Positions 1 through 7,527 of a stretch of 64,000 nt of DNA are shown in pieces. A program made the position numbers and the translations under genes. This DNA comes from Chloracidobacterium sp. CP2_5A (lineage in GTDB: Bacteria; Acidobacteriota; Blastocatellia; Chloracidobacteriales; Chloracidobacteriaceae): positions 62,001 through 126,000 of the forward strand of contig NKPT01000002.1 in NCBI GenBank assembly GCA_002254845.1. Reading direction: 5' to 3'. Under the pieces are notes generated by a model. The model had not been told where the DNA came from and made no database searches. It saw nothing but the letters and a program-made list of their open reading frames with translations. Each line of letters opens with the position of its first letter. Within the stretch, counting starts at the first letter, position 1.

Positions 1-217
1 GGAAAGCCGGCATGGGAACGGCCTCGCCAAAATGATCCAGAACAATCTGGAGCGCGTCGGCCCGCGAGCGCCCCACCAGTTGGCCATAAAACGTCGGGGC
101 GATGCTAAAGCCGCAGTCGGCGGCGGCGCGCTGCCACGAGCGGCAATAGATGGCTTCCGTGTCGAGCAGCAGGCCGTCCATGTCGAAGATGACGGCGGCG
201 AAGTCGCTAAGCTTCAT
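1..217 (-). CDS. HAD-family phosphatase/phosphomutase, N-terminal part (cut by window start)
   Basis: Reading leftwards from ATG at 215-217, the open frame runs off the window edge after 72 codons. The N-terminus contains FDMDGLLLDTE (residues ~11-21), the DxDGxxxDTE motif I of the beta-phosphoglucomutase-like branch of haloacid dehalogenase hydrolases; the first Asp is the expected nucleophile and the second the general acid. The following residues look like the helical cap that selects a small phosphorylated substrate. Only motif I is inside the window, so the substrate (sugar phosphate, phosphoglycolate or nucleotide) cannot be decided. It is divergent from gpsA, with about 95 bp between the two starts. 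Confidence 0.85.
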   Translation of the reverse strand, partial: MKLSDFAAVIFDMDGLLLDTEAIYCRSWQRAAADCGFSIAPTFYGQLVGRSRADALQIVLDHFGEAVPMPAF

Positions 218-251
218 GGTGTGAGCATAACCATAAATCGTTACAATGCGA

Positions 252-281
252 CAAGTCAGGATTGACCAAGTCAGGATGGAC
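252..281. repeat. 15-bp tandem duplication upstream of gpsA
   Basis: Two adjacent copies of a 15-bp unit (252-266 and 267-281) that begin CAAGTCAGGAT and differ at one base. It lies between the divergent HAD and gpsA starts. It is one of several two-copy tandem duplications at gene boundaries in this window. Confidence 0.9.
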
Positions 282-312
282 AACGCTACGAAAGCCAAGG
301 AGCGCTTCGCCC

Positions 313-1341
313 ATGACGCCTGCGCAGCGCATCGCCGTGATCGGCGCCGGGAGCTGGGGCACGGCGCTGGCTCTAGTCGCCGCCTCGCGTCCGGCTTCCG
401 ACCAGTCGCCGCGCGTGGTCACGCTCTGGGGGCACCGACCGGAACACATCGCCGCGCTCGTCGAGCGGCGCGAAAACCAGTCTTACTTGCCCGGCTTCCA
501 GTTCCCGGACAATCTTCTGCCGACCGCCGATCTGTCCGTCGCGCTGGAGGGCGCGCAGATTGTCCTGCTCGTCGCGCCCTCGCACGTAACCCGCGCCCTG
601 CTCGTGGCGATGCGCCCCCATATCGCGCCCACCATGGTGTTTGTGAGCGCGACCAAGGGTATCGAGACGGATACCCTGATGCGGATGTCGGAGGTCGCGC
701 TCGATGTCTGGCACGACCGCTTCGAGCCGCGCTATGTCGCGCTGTCCGGCCCTAACTTCGCCTACGAAGTCGCCAAGGGCGATCCGACCGCGACGGTCGT
801 GGCCGCCTTCGCGCCCCGCTGGGGAGAGTATGTGCAGAATGAAATGAGCGCGCCGAACTTCCGGCTCTACTACAACCAGGACATCACCGGCGTTGAAGTC
901 GCCGGCGCGACGAAAAACGTCATCGCCATCGCCGCCGGCGTTATGGTCGGGCTGGGCTTTGGTCACAACACGGTCGTGACGCTGATCACGCGCGGGCTGG
1001 CCGAAATCACTCGCTTAGCGGTGACGCTCGGCGCGCGGGTGGAAACAATGTCCGGGCTAGCTGGCGTCGGCGACCTCTTCCTCACCGCGACGGGAACCCT
1101 CTCCCGCAACCGCTACGTCGGCGTGGAGCTGGGCAAGGGACGGCAGCTCCAGGACATTCTCGCCGGAATGACCAATGTTGCCGAAGGCGTAAAGACCACG
1201 AAGGCCATTCATGCGCTGGCGCAAAAGCACGGGGTCGACATGCCGATGACACGCGGGATGTATCAGGTGCTCTACGAAGGGCGCAGCGTCCGGGACGCCA
1301 TGGCGGAAGTCATGGGCCGCCCGCTGCGCCGCGAATACTGA
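313..1341 (+). CDS. gpsA: Glycerol-3-phosphate dehydrogenase [NAD(P)+]
   Basis: Reduces dihydroxyacetone phosphate to sn-glycerol 3-phosphate in the cytosol, supplying the phospholipid backbone. The 342-residue product has the Rossmann motif GAGSWGTAL (~9-17), the family signature LSGPNFAYEVAKGDPTAT, the catalytic lysine in GATKNVIAIAAG, and GLAGVGDLFLT in the helical C-terminal domain. I chose ATG 313 because AAGGAG lies 10 nt upstream and homologues begin just before the dinucleotide fold; an in-frame start at 262 would add 17 unconserved residues. It converges on the TPR gene with a 43-bp gap and no clear terminator. PlsX, which makes the acyl phosphate used in the same pathway, is encoded 14 kb away. 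Confidence 0.96.
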   Translation: MTPAQRIAVIGAGSWGTALALVAASRPASDQSPRVVTLWGHRPEHIAALVERRENQSYLPGFQFPDNLLPTADLSVALEGAQIVLLVAPSHVTRALLVAMRPHIAPTMVFVSATKGIETDTLMRMSEVALDVWHDRFEPRYVALSGPNFAYEVAKGDPTATVVAAFAPRWGEYVQNEMSAPNFRLYYNQDITGVEVAGATKNVIAIAAGVMVGLGFGHNTVVTLITRGLAEITRLAVTLGARVETMSGLAGVGDLFLTATGTLSRNRYVGVELGKGRQLQDILAGMTNVAEGVKTTKAIHALAQKHGVDMPMTRGMYQVLYEGRSVRDAMAEVMGRPLRREY

Positions 1342-1384
1342 CGCCTTGCCACAGCTGAAGCCGCGCTCAACGGCAAATGGCGGA

Positions 1385-3073
1385 TTAGCGCGGGGTTGTC
1401 AGGAGCAGGCGTTGCGCCGCTTGCGCGTCGGGGTCGTCAGGGCTTTGGTCAAGCGCCTGCCGAATGTGCGACGCGGCGCCCGCGCGGTCGCCCTGCGACA
1501 AAAGCACCCTGCCCAGCAGCACGCGCGCCGCCGTAAGCTTCGGGTTCCAGAACACGGCCGCCTTGAGCGCGTTGGCCGCCGCCGGCAAGTCCCCGCGCCG
1601 CTCGTGGACGCGCCCCAGCAACAGGTGCGCTTCGCTGTAGTCGGGGGCAATCTGAATGACTTGCGCCAGCTTCTCGGCCGCCGCGTCAGACTGATTGTTG
1701 AGAAAGGCCGCCTGCGCCTCCTGCATTAAGGCTTCAACCCGCTGGAGCGCCGAAACGCCTAGAAAAGCTTGCTGGCGGCTTTGCTCCTCGCCGCGCGCGT
1801 AGCGGTGAAACGCTTCGCGATTGAAGCGCGACTTAAGATAGGGCAGCCAAGGCGGCTTGCCAGCGGTTTCCCATTTGGCGAAGTCCGGGGCGTGTCGCTT
1901 CGCGGCGTCGAGCGCGGCGGCGGCCTCGCTGGCGCGGCCCAGCTTGGCGTAGCTTTTCGCCAAGACGTACCAGGCGCGCCCCTGCTCCGGCGCGCGCTTA
2001 GTCAGCGCTTCGAGCGGGGCCAGCGCCGCCTCCGCCCGCCCGGCGCGCCATAGGGCATAAGCATAGTTGAAGAGCGCCTCGTCGTCCTGCGGCGCGGCGT
2101 CCGACGCGAGCTTTGTGAGCCGGGCCGCCTCGGCGAAGTCGCCCTTCTGCATCTGCGCCACGCCGGCGTTGACATAGGTCTCGAAAAGCGGCATCGGCGC
2201 CAGCAGCGCCGCATGCGTCTTGATGGCCGCCTCGGTCTTGTTGGCGAGAATCTGGCACACGCCCAAGTAAAAGCTCGATTCCAGCCCGCGCGGGTCGGTC
2301 GGGCGCACCCGCTCAAGCCACTCCAGGGCTTCGCCATAGCGTCCGGCGCGGTAGTGGCTCAGCCCCAATTCAAAGTACGCCTGCGGGAACGTGAGTTGAG
2401 CGTTGCGGGTGGCTTCCTCAATCGCCCGTATCAGCAGCCGCGTCCGGTCTGGCCCCTCCTCGGTGACGAGCGCCTTGACATAGATCTCGTAGGCGCTCGG
2501 CGCCACGCGGGTCGCCCGCGCAATGATGCGGTCGCGCGAGAAGGGCAGCGCCGGATTGCGCTGGTAAAGCAGTTCCCACGCCAGCTTGCCCTGAATCACC
2601 TGCAAGTCCGCCAGGGGGGCGCTGATCGTGTGCTCGCTGCCCAGGAGCTTGCCCTCGCGCAGGGAAATCATCTGCGCCCGCGCGGTGAGAACGCTATCCT
2701 TGCCCTCGCCCGTCACCATGTATGTCCCGCGCACAAGCAAGTCCGCGCCGACGGCTTCGCCGAGCTTAATCTCCGTGGCGCGCGTGAGCAGGGCCGTCCG
2801 CGGCAGTCCAAGCTTCTCGTACGCCAAGTGACACTCGTCCAGCGGAACGGCGATCAAGCCGGGCGAATCGAGCAACTCCGCCATCGCCACCGTGAAGCTT
2901 TCACGAATCCAGTTATGCTCCGGGCGCGCCGTTGTATGCTCGAAGGGGAGGGTGAGGACAACGTCTGTCGCCGTCGCCGCGCCGCTCAGCAACCCAAGCC
3001 ATAGCCAGACGCAGATCGCCGCCGCGAGCCACCGCCCGCTGTGGTCGCTTCGCCGATACTCGCCCTTGATCAT
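1385..3073 (-). CDS. Exported TPR-repeat protein with FlgO/CsgG-like N-terminal domain
   Basis: A 562-residue protein. ATG 3073 is preceded by GGAGGAG at good spacing, so the longer in-frame start at 3151 is unlikely. Residues ~13-36 form a hydrophobic signal segment ending near ATATD. Next comes a domain (~36-190) of the kind that senses or binds at the envelope (LPFEHTTARPEHNWIRESF, then AVGADLLVRGTYMV), similar in layout to FlgO/CsgG/TolB-N folds. The remainder is tetratricopeptide repeats (for example YFELGLSHYRAGRYGEALEWLERV and EALFNYAYALWRAGRAEAALAPLEAL), continuing to the C-terminus. The TPRs suggest scaffolding in the periplasm. The specific role is unknown. The soluble kinase at 43522-46098 combines a similar LPF domain with TPRs. 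Confidence 0.8.
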   Translation of the reverse strand: MIKGEYRRSDHSGRWLAAAICVWLWLGLLSGAATATDVVLTLPFEHTTARPEHNWIRESFTVAMAELLDSPGLIAVPLDECHLAYEKLGLPRTALLTRATEIKLGEAVGADLLVRGTYMVTGEGKDSVLTARAQMISLREGKLLGSEHTISAPLADLQVIQGKLAWELLYQRNPALPFSRDRIIARATRVAPSAYEIYVKALVTEEGPDRTRLLIRAIEEATRNAQLTFPQAYFELGLSHYRAGRYGEALEWLERVRPTDPRGLESSFYLGVCQILANKTEAAIKTHAALLAPMPLFETYVNAGVAQMQKGDFAEAARLTKLASDAAPQDDEALFNYAYALWRAGRAEAALAPLEALTKRAPEQGRAWYVLAKSYAKLGRASEAAAALDAAKRHAPDFAKWETAGKPPWLPYLKSRFNREAFHRYARGEEQSRQQAFLGVSALQRVEALMQEAQAAFLNNQSDAAAEKLAQVIQIAPDYSEAHLLLGRVHERRGDLPAAANALKAAVFWNPKLTAARVLLGRVLLSQGDRAGAASHIRQALDQSPDDPDAQAAQRLLLTTPR

Positions 3074-3262
3074 GGTTATCTCCTCCGCATCTCCTCCGCG
3101 CCGGCTCCTGCCGCCGGGTTGCCCCGGCCGTCGCCCGGCTCGGCGCGTCACAAGGCTGCGGTCGCGGCAAGGGTTGCTTCCAGGCCGCGCCCCGACCTGG
3201 AAAGCTTATCACGGATGCGCGCCGCCCCTGAGCCTTGTCTTCCGCGTTTTGGAAAAATTTAC

Positions 3263-3292
3263 TTGACAGTGCGCAACTAAGATTTTTATATT
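3263..3292 (+). promoter_or_regulatory. Sigma-70-type promoter of clpB
   Basis: TTGACA at 3263-3268 is followed 17 nt later by TTATAT (3286-3291); with an 18-nt spacer the hexamer reads TATATT. The surrounding region is unusually AT-rich for this genome. The predicted transcript starts near 3298. CTTGACA plus the downstream ACTAAG also resemble degenerate halves of a HAIR operator (CTTGAGT-N7-ACTCAAG), but too weakly to call. Confidence 0.75.
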
Positions 3293-3297
3293 ACCGA

Positions 3298-3318
3298 CTG
3301 GCTAAGAAAAGTAGCCAG
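3298..3318. promoter_or_regulatory. Perfect inverted repeat CTGGCTA-N7-TAGCCAG at the clpB transcription start
   Basis: Seven-base arms separated by seven bases (AGAAAAG), placed right after the -10 box and 22 bp before the clpB ATG. The 7-7-7 spacing equals that of the HspR operator HAIR, although the arm sequence differs. It could be a repressor site at the transcription start or a 5' hairpin in the mRNA near the ribosome-binding GAGG (3331-3334). Confidence 0.7.
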
Positions 3319-3340
3319 CTTTCATCGAACGAGGTGCGCC

Positions 3341-5986
3341 ATGCGACACGATCAGTTTACCCTCCGCGCCCAAGAAGCCATTGCCGCCGCCGTCACGCTC
3401 ACCCAGGAGCGACAGCATCCGCAGGTGGAGCCAGAGCACTTGCTCGCCGCCCTGCTGGGGCAGGCGGATGGCATTGCCAGGCCGATTCTTGAAAAGATTG
3501 GCGTTGTCGTGCCGCCCCTGCTCAGGGAAGTCGAGGCGGCGTTGGCGAAGCTGCCGCAGACGAGCGGCGGCGAGCGGTATTTTTCAGGTCGCGTCTCAAC
3601 GCTCTTTGTCAACGCGCGCAAGGAAGCTGACAAGCTTCAGGACACCTACGTTAGCACCGAGCATCTGTTGCTGGCGATGGTCGAGGAGAAGGAGAGCGTG
3701 GCGGGTCGCCTGCTGCGTCAGTCCGGCGTGACGCGCGACGCGCTGCTCAAGGTCATCGCCGACCTGCGCGGCAATGAGCGCATCGTCGATCCTGACCCGG
3801 AATCCAAGTATCAGTCGCTTCAGAAATACGGGCGCGACCTGACGGAGCTGGCGCGGGCCGGCAAGCTTGATCCGGTCATTGGGCGCGACGATGAAATTCG
3901 GCGCGTGATTCAGGTGCTGTCGCGGCGGACGAAAAACAATCCCGTGCTCATTGGCGAGCCGGGCGTCGGCAAAACGGCGATTGTCGAAGGGCTGGCCATG
4001 CGGATTGTCTCCGGCGATGTGCCGGAATCGCTCAAGAACAAGCGGCTGTTGACGCTTGATCTCGGCGCGATGCTGGCCGGGGCGAAGTATCGCGGCGAGT
4101 TTGAGGATCGCCTCAAGGCTGTGCTGAAGGAAGTCGTCCGCTCCAATGGCGAGGTCATTCTTTTCATTGACGAATTGCATACGCTGGTCGGCGCGGGCGC
4201 GAGCGAGGGCGCGCTAGACGCCTCCAACATGCTCAAGCCGGCGCTGGCGCGCGGCGAGCTGCACTGCGTCGGCGCGACGACGCTCAATGAATACAAGAAG
4301 CACATCGAGAAGGACGCCGCGCTGGAGCGTCGTTTCCAGCCGGTGTACGTGCCGGAGCCGACGGTCGAGGACACCATCGCGATTCTACGCGGCTTGAAGG
4401 AGCGCTACGAGGTTCACCATGGCGTCCGCATCAAGGATGCGGCCATCGTGGCGGCCGCGACGCTGTCAAATCGCTACATCGCCGACCGCTTCCTGCCCGA
4501 CAAGGCCATTGATTTGATTGACGAGGCGGCGTCGCGCCTGCGCATCGAGATTGACAGCCTGCCGACCGAGATTGACGAAATCGAGCGCGACATCATGCAG
4601 CGCGAAATCGAGCGTCAGGCGTTGCAGCGCGAGGACGACCCGGCTTCGCGGGAGAGGCGGAGCAAGATTGAGCAGGAGATAGCCGAGCTGCGGGAGCGGA
4701 GCGCGGCCCTCAAGGCCCGCTGGGGCAATGAAAAGAAAATCATCGAGGCCATTCGCGCCGACAAGGAAAAGCTGGAGGAGCTGAAGCTGGAAGCCGAGCG
4801 CTACGAGCGAGTGGGCGACTACGCTAAGGTGGCTGAAATTCGCTACGGCGCGATGAACGAGGCGCGGCAGCGCATTGAGGCCAACCGGGCCAAGCTCGTC
4901 GAGCTGCAATCGGACGGGGCGATGCTCAAGGAAGAGGTGGACGAGTCCGACGTCGCGCTGGTCATCGCCAAATGGACGGGCATCCCGGTCGCCAAGATGC
5001 TCGAAAGCGAGGTTCAGAAGCTCGTCCAGATGGAAGCCCGCATGGGGCAGCGGGTGATTGGCCAGGCGGACGCGCTGCGGGCGGTGGCTAACGCCGTCCG
5101 GCGGGCGCGAGCGGGGCTTCAGGACCCAAACCGCCCGATTGGCTCGTTCATCTTTCTCGGGCCGACCGGGGTGGGGAAGACGGAAACCGCCCGCGCGCTG
5201 GCGGAGTTTCTGTTTGACGATGAGCAGGCGATGATACGGCTGGATATGTCGGAATATATGGAGAAACACTCGGTCGCCCGGCTCATCGGCGCGCCGCCAG
5301 GCTACGTGGGGCACGACGAGGGCGGGCAGTTGACCGAGGCGGTGCGGCGGCGGCCCTACTCCGTCATTCTGCTCGACGAAATCGAAAAGGCTCACCCGGA
5401 CGTGTTCAATGTTCTGCTCCAGGTGCTCGATGACGGGCGACTGACGGACGGCAAGGGCCGGACGGTGGATTTCAAAAACACGGTCATCATCATGACCTCC
5501 AACATCGGCAGCGGCGAGATTTTGGACTGGGGCGGCAACCCGGAGCAAGACGACGAGGTTCGGAAGCGCGTGCTGAAGCTGCTGCGCAGCGTCTTCAAGC
5601 CGGAGTTTCTCAACCGCGTGGATGAGATTGTGATCTTCCACCCGCTCGGGCGGCGGCACTTGCATCAGATCATCGAAGTCCAGCTTGCGCGCCTGCGGGC
5701 GATGCTGGCCGACCGGCACATCACGCTTGAACTGACCGATCTGGCGAAGGATTTGCTAGCCAGCGAAGGCTTTGATCCAACCTATGGCGCGCGCCCGCTC
5801 AAGCGCGCGATCCAAAGCTTGCTTCAAAACCCGCTGGCGCTGAAGCTACTCGACGGGACTGTTCTGGAAGGGCAGACCCTGCGGGTGGATGTCAACGAAA
5901 CCGGCGACGCGTTCACGTTCGCCCCGCAGGCGCCAACCGCCGCGGAAGTCAGCGCCGGCGCGGCGAGCGTCCGAACGGCGCGCTGA
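3341..5986 (+). CDS. clpB: ATP-dependent disaggregase ClpB
   Basis: An 881-residue Hsp100 chaperone that, with DnaK, extracts polypeptides from cytosolic aggregates. The order is: Clp N-domain repeats (1-150), AAA1 with Walker A GEPGVGKT (~205) and pore loop AKYRGEF, Walker B ILFIDELH, a long charged coiled-coil middle domain (~410-525) that marks ClpB, and AAA2 with GPTGVGKT (~607), pore loop GYVG and [12 protein letters not shown]. The ClpP-docking IGL/IGF loop is absent (the region reads [13 protein letters not shown]), as expected for a non-proteolytic ClpB. It opens a heat-shock block with hsp20 and grpE 60-700 bp downstream. A strong promoter and an inverted repeat precede it, suggesting stress control. 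Confidence 0.97.
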   Translation: MRHDQFTLRAQEAIAAAVTLTQERQHPQVEPEHLLAALLGQADGIARPILEKIGVVVPPLLREVEAALAKLPQTSGGERYFSGRVSTLFVNARKEADKLQDTYVSTEHLLLAMVEEKESVAGRLLRQSGVTRDALLKVIADLRGNERIVDPDPESKYQSLQKYGRDLTELARAGKLDPVIGRDDEIRRVIQVLSRRTKNNPVLIGEPGVGKTAIVEGLAMRIVSGDVPESLKNKRLLTLDLGAMLAGAKYRGEFEDRLKAVLKEVVRSNGEVILFIDELHTLVGAGASEGALDASNMLKPALARGELHCVGATTLNEYKKHIEKDAALERRFQPVYVPEPTVEDTIAILRGLKERYEVHHGVRIKDAAIVAAATLSNRYIADRFLPDKAIDLIDEAASRLRIEIDSLPTEIDEIERDIMQREIERQALQREDDPASRERRSKIEQEIAELRERSAALKARWGNEKKIIEAIRADKEKLEELKLEAERYERVGDYAKVAEIRYGAMNEARQRIEANRAKLVELQSDGAMLKEEVDESDVALVIAKWTGIPVAKMLESEVQKLVQMEARMGQRVIGQADALRAVANAVRRARAGLQDPNRPIGSFIFLGPTGVGKTETARALAEFLFDDEQAMIRLDMSEYMEKHSVARLIGAPPGYVGHDEGGQLTEAVRRRPYSVILLDEIEKAHPDVFNVLLQVLDDGRLTDGKGRTVDFKNTVIIMTSNIGSGEILDWGGNPEQDDEVRKRVLKLLRSVFKPEFLNRVDEIVIFHPLGRRHLHQIIEVQLARLRAMLADRHITLELTDLAKDLLASEGFDPTYGARPLKRAIQSLLQNPLALKLLDGTVLEGQTLRVDVNETGDAFTFAPQAPTAAEVSAGAASVRTAR

Positions 5987-6048
5987 AACCGGAAGCCTGA
6001 AGAGGGCTAAAAACTGGAAACCCTGTCTCCTCTGGAGGTAATCGAGCC

Positions 6049-6498
6049 ATGACGCTTCAACGCTTTGATCCCTTTCGTGAACTCATTACGTTGCAAAATC
6101 GGATGAACAGTCTGTTTAGCGAAGTCGGTCTCCTGCCGCGTCCCAGCGCGAATGACGAAGCGGCGGCGATGTGGTCGCCAGCCGTGGACATCTATGAAAC
6201 CGACAAGGAGATTGTTCTCAAGGCCGAGTTGCCCGATGTCAAGCAGGAAGACATTCGCGTGAGCGTGGACAATAACCGTCTTTCCGTGACGGGCGAGCGG
6301 AAGTTTGAATCGGAGGTGAAGCGCGAGAACTATCACCGCATCGAGCGTGCCTATGGTAGCTTCGCGCGCACTTTTTCGCTGCCGCCCACGGTTGACCAGG
6401 ACAACATCCGGGCCGAGTATAAACAAGGCGTCTTGACGGTCTCGCTTCCGAAGCGCGAGTTGGCGCAAGGCAAGAACATTAGCGTTCAGGTCGGCTGA
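6049..6498 (+). CDS. Small heat-shock protein, Hsp20/alpha-crystallin family
   Basis: A 149-residue ATP-independent holdase that binds unfolding proteins until ClpB/DnaK can act. A short N-terminal arm (MTLQRFDPFRELITLQNRMNSLF) precedes the alpha-crystallin domain (~45-140), with PAVDIYETDKEIVLKAELPDV and the closing AEYKQGVLTVSLPKRE. The oligomerisation motif V/I-x-V is present as ISVQVG at the C-terminus. GGAGG lies 12 nt before the ATG. It follows clpB by 62 bp with no terminator between them, so the two are probably co-transcribed. Confidence 0.95.
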   Translation: MTLQRFDPFRELITLQNRMNSLFSEVGLLPRPSANDEAAAMWSPAVDIYETDKEIVLKAELPDVKQEDIRVSVDNNRLSVTGERKFESEVKRENYHRIERAYGSFARTFSLPPTVDQDNIRAEYKQGVLTVSLPKRELAQGKNISVQVG

Positions 6499-6519
6499 CA
6501 GCGCCGCCGACTGGCCCAA

Positions 6520-6542
6520 GCTTGAGCGATGACGGCTCAAGC
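6520..6542. promoter_or_regulatory. HAIR-like inverted repeat GCTTGAGC-N7-GCTCAAGC
   Basis: A perfect 8-base inverted repeat with a 7-base spacer (GATGACG). Its core, CTTGAGC-N7-GCTCAAG, differs from the published HspR operator HAIR (CTTGAGT-N7-ACTCAAG) by one symmetric base per arm. It sits 21 nt after the hsp20 stop and 104 nt before grpE, within a heat-shock cluster. A weak -35/-10 pair (TTGAGC at 6522, TAGCGT at 6545, 17-nt spacer) would be covered by it. No hspR gene is in the window. Confidence 0.6.
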
Positions 6543-6597
6543 GATAGCGTTCCGTCGAGCGGTGAGCCTGCGCCTACGACGTCTGGCGCGGATTCAT

Positions 6598-6615
6598 CGC
6601 TCGACCTGTCGAGCG
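6598..6615. promoter_or_regulatory. Palindrome CGCTCGAC-CT-GTCGAGCG before grpE
   Basis: An 18-bp perfect inverted repeat 32 bp upstream of the grpE ATG. The same half-site GTCGAGCG also occurs at 6554-6561. It may be a further operator or an mRNA hairpin; there is no U-tract, so it is not a terminator. Confidence 0.45.
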
Positions 6616-6646
6616 AAACCTTCCACCCCAAGGAGCAAGGCTGGAG

Positions 6647-7366
6647 ATGAGTGACGAATCACGCGAAACGACTGAAACGACTGAAGCGGCCGATGCGACA
6701 GTGCCGGTCGTGCGCGTCACGGACAAGCGTCGACTGTCGATGGAGATCGAAGAGAGCGGCGACGACTCGGCGGCGGATGCCCGGACGGCGTCGCTAGCTG
6801 ATCCCCAGAGGCTGGAGGAGCGCCCTAGCGTTGAGCCGCTTCAGATGAAGATTGAGGAGCTTCAAATGAAGCTCGAAGAGCGGGAAGCTCAGCTTGCGCG
6901 TCTGCGGGCGCAGGTGGTCGAGTTCGAGTCTAAAACCCAGGACGAGTTGCGCGAGACGCGGCGACGATTGGAGCGCGTTTTCGAGCAGCGGGTGACAAGC
7001 GCCCGGCAGACGCTCATTGAGGAGCTGTTGGCCGTTTTTGACAACCTCGACCTGATGCTCGCTGGCGCTGAGAACGCCACCCGCGACGACTTGCTGACGG
7101 GAATTGCCGCGATGCAGCGGTTGCTGTTGCATGCGCTGCAACGCCAGGACATCGAGCGCGTCGAAGCCCTCGGCCAGCCGTTTGACCCGCAGCTTCACGA
7201 GGCCGTCGAAACGGCTTCGGTCGGGCCAGAACAGGATGGGCGGGTTGTCGCGCAAACGCGGCCCGGCTATCGCATGGCTGGGCGCCTCATTCGCCCGGCC
7301 TTGGTTTCGGTCGGGCGCGCCGAGCCGTCATCGGCTGTGCTTTCGGAGACGGAAGTTCCAGCCTGA
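6647..7366 (+). CDS. grpE: Nucleotide-exchange factor GrpE
   Basis: A 239-residue co-chaperone that releases ADP from DnaK. An acidic, disordered N-terminus (1-65) precedes a long coiled coil (~66-125, MKIEELQMKLEEREAQLARLRAQ). The globular head has ELLAVFDNLDLML, FDPQLHEAVE and the C-terminal beta-domain signature RPGYRMAGRLIRPALVSVG. AAGGAG lies 11 nt before ATG 6647. dnaK and dnaJ are not nearby, which is unusual because grpE usually sits with them or with hrcA. The 148-bp gap upstream carries two inverted repeats, so it may have its own stress-regulated promoter. Confidence 0.93.
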   Translation: MSDESRETTETTEAADATVPVVRVTDKRRLSMEIEESGDDSAADARTASLADPQRLEERPSVEPLQMKIEELQMKLEEREAQLARLRAQVVEFESKTQDELRETRRRLERVFEQRVTSARQTLIEELLAVFDNLDLMLAGAENATRDDLLTGIAAMQRLLLHALQRQDIERVEALGQPFDPQLHEAVETASVGPEQDGRVVAQTRPGYRMAGRLIRPALVSVGRAEPSSAVLSETEVPA

Positions 7367-7527
7367 CGTCAGGTAAAGAACCCCTCGACGCAACCCCCGC
7401 ATATGGTATTCTTGGTTTTCGCAGCCTACCCACTCCCCTTCCGCGTCTGCGCTGCGTCTCCATCAGGCCAAGGTCGGCTGGACGCGCATCCCATCAACGA
7501 CTCACATCATCCTCACCGAGGCACGCT

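Noticed and set aside
242-247. TACAAT as a -10 box for gpsA
   Set aside because: No acceptable -35 box lies 16-18 nt upstream, so a promoter is not supported.
7362-7373. 12-bp palindrome CCTGACGTCAGG
   Set aside because: It covers the grpE stop codon; the length is short enough to be chance and no downstream promoter is visible.
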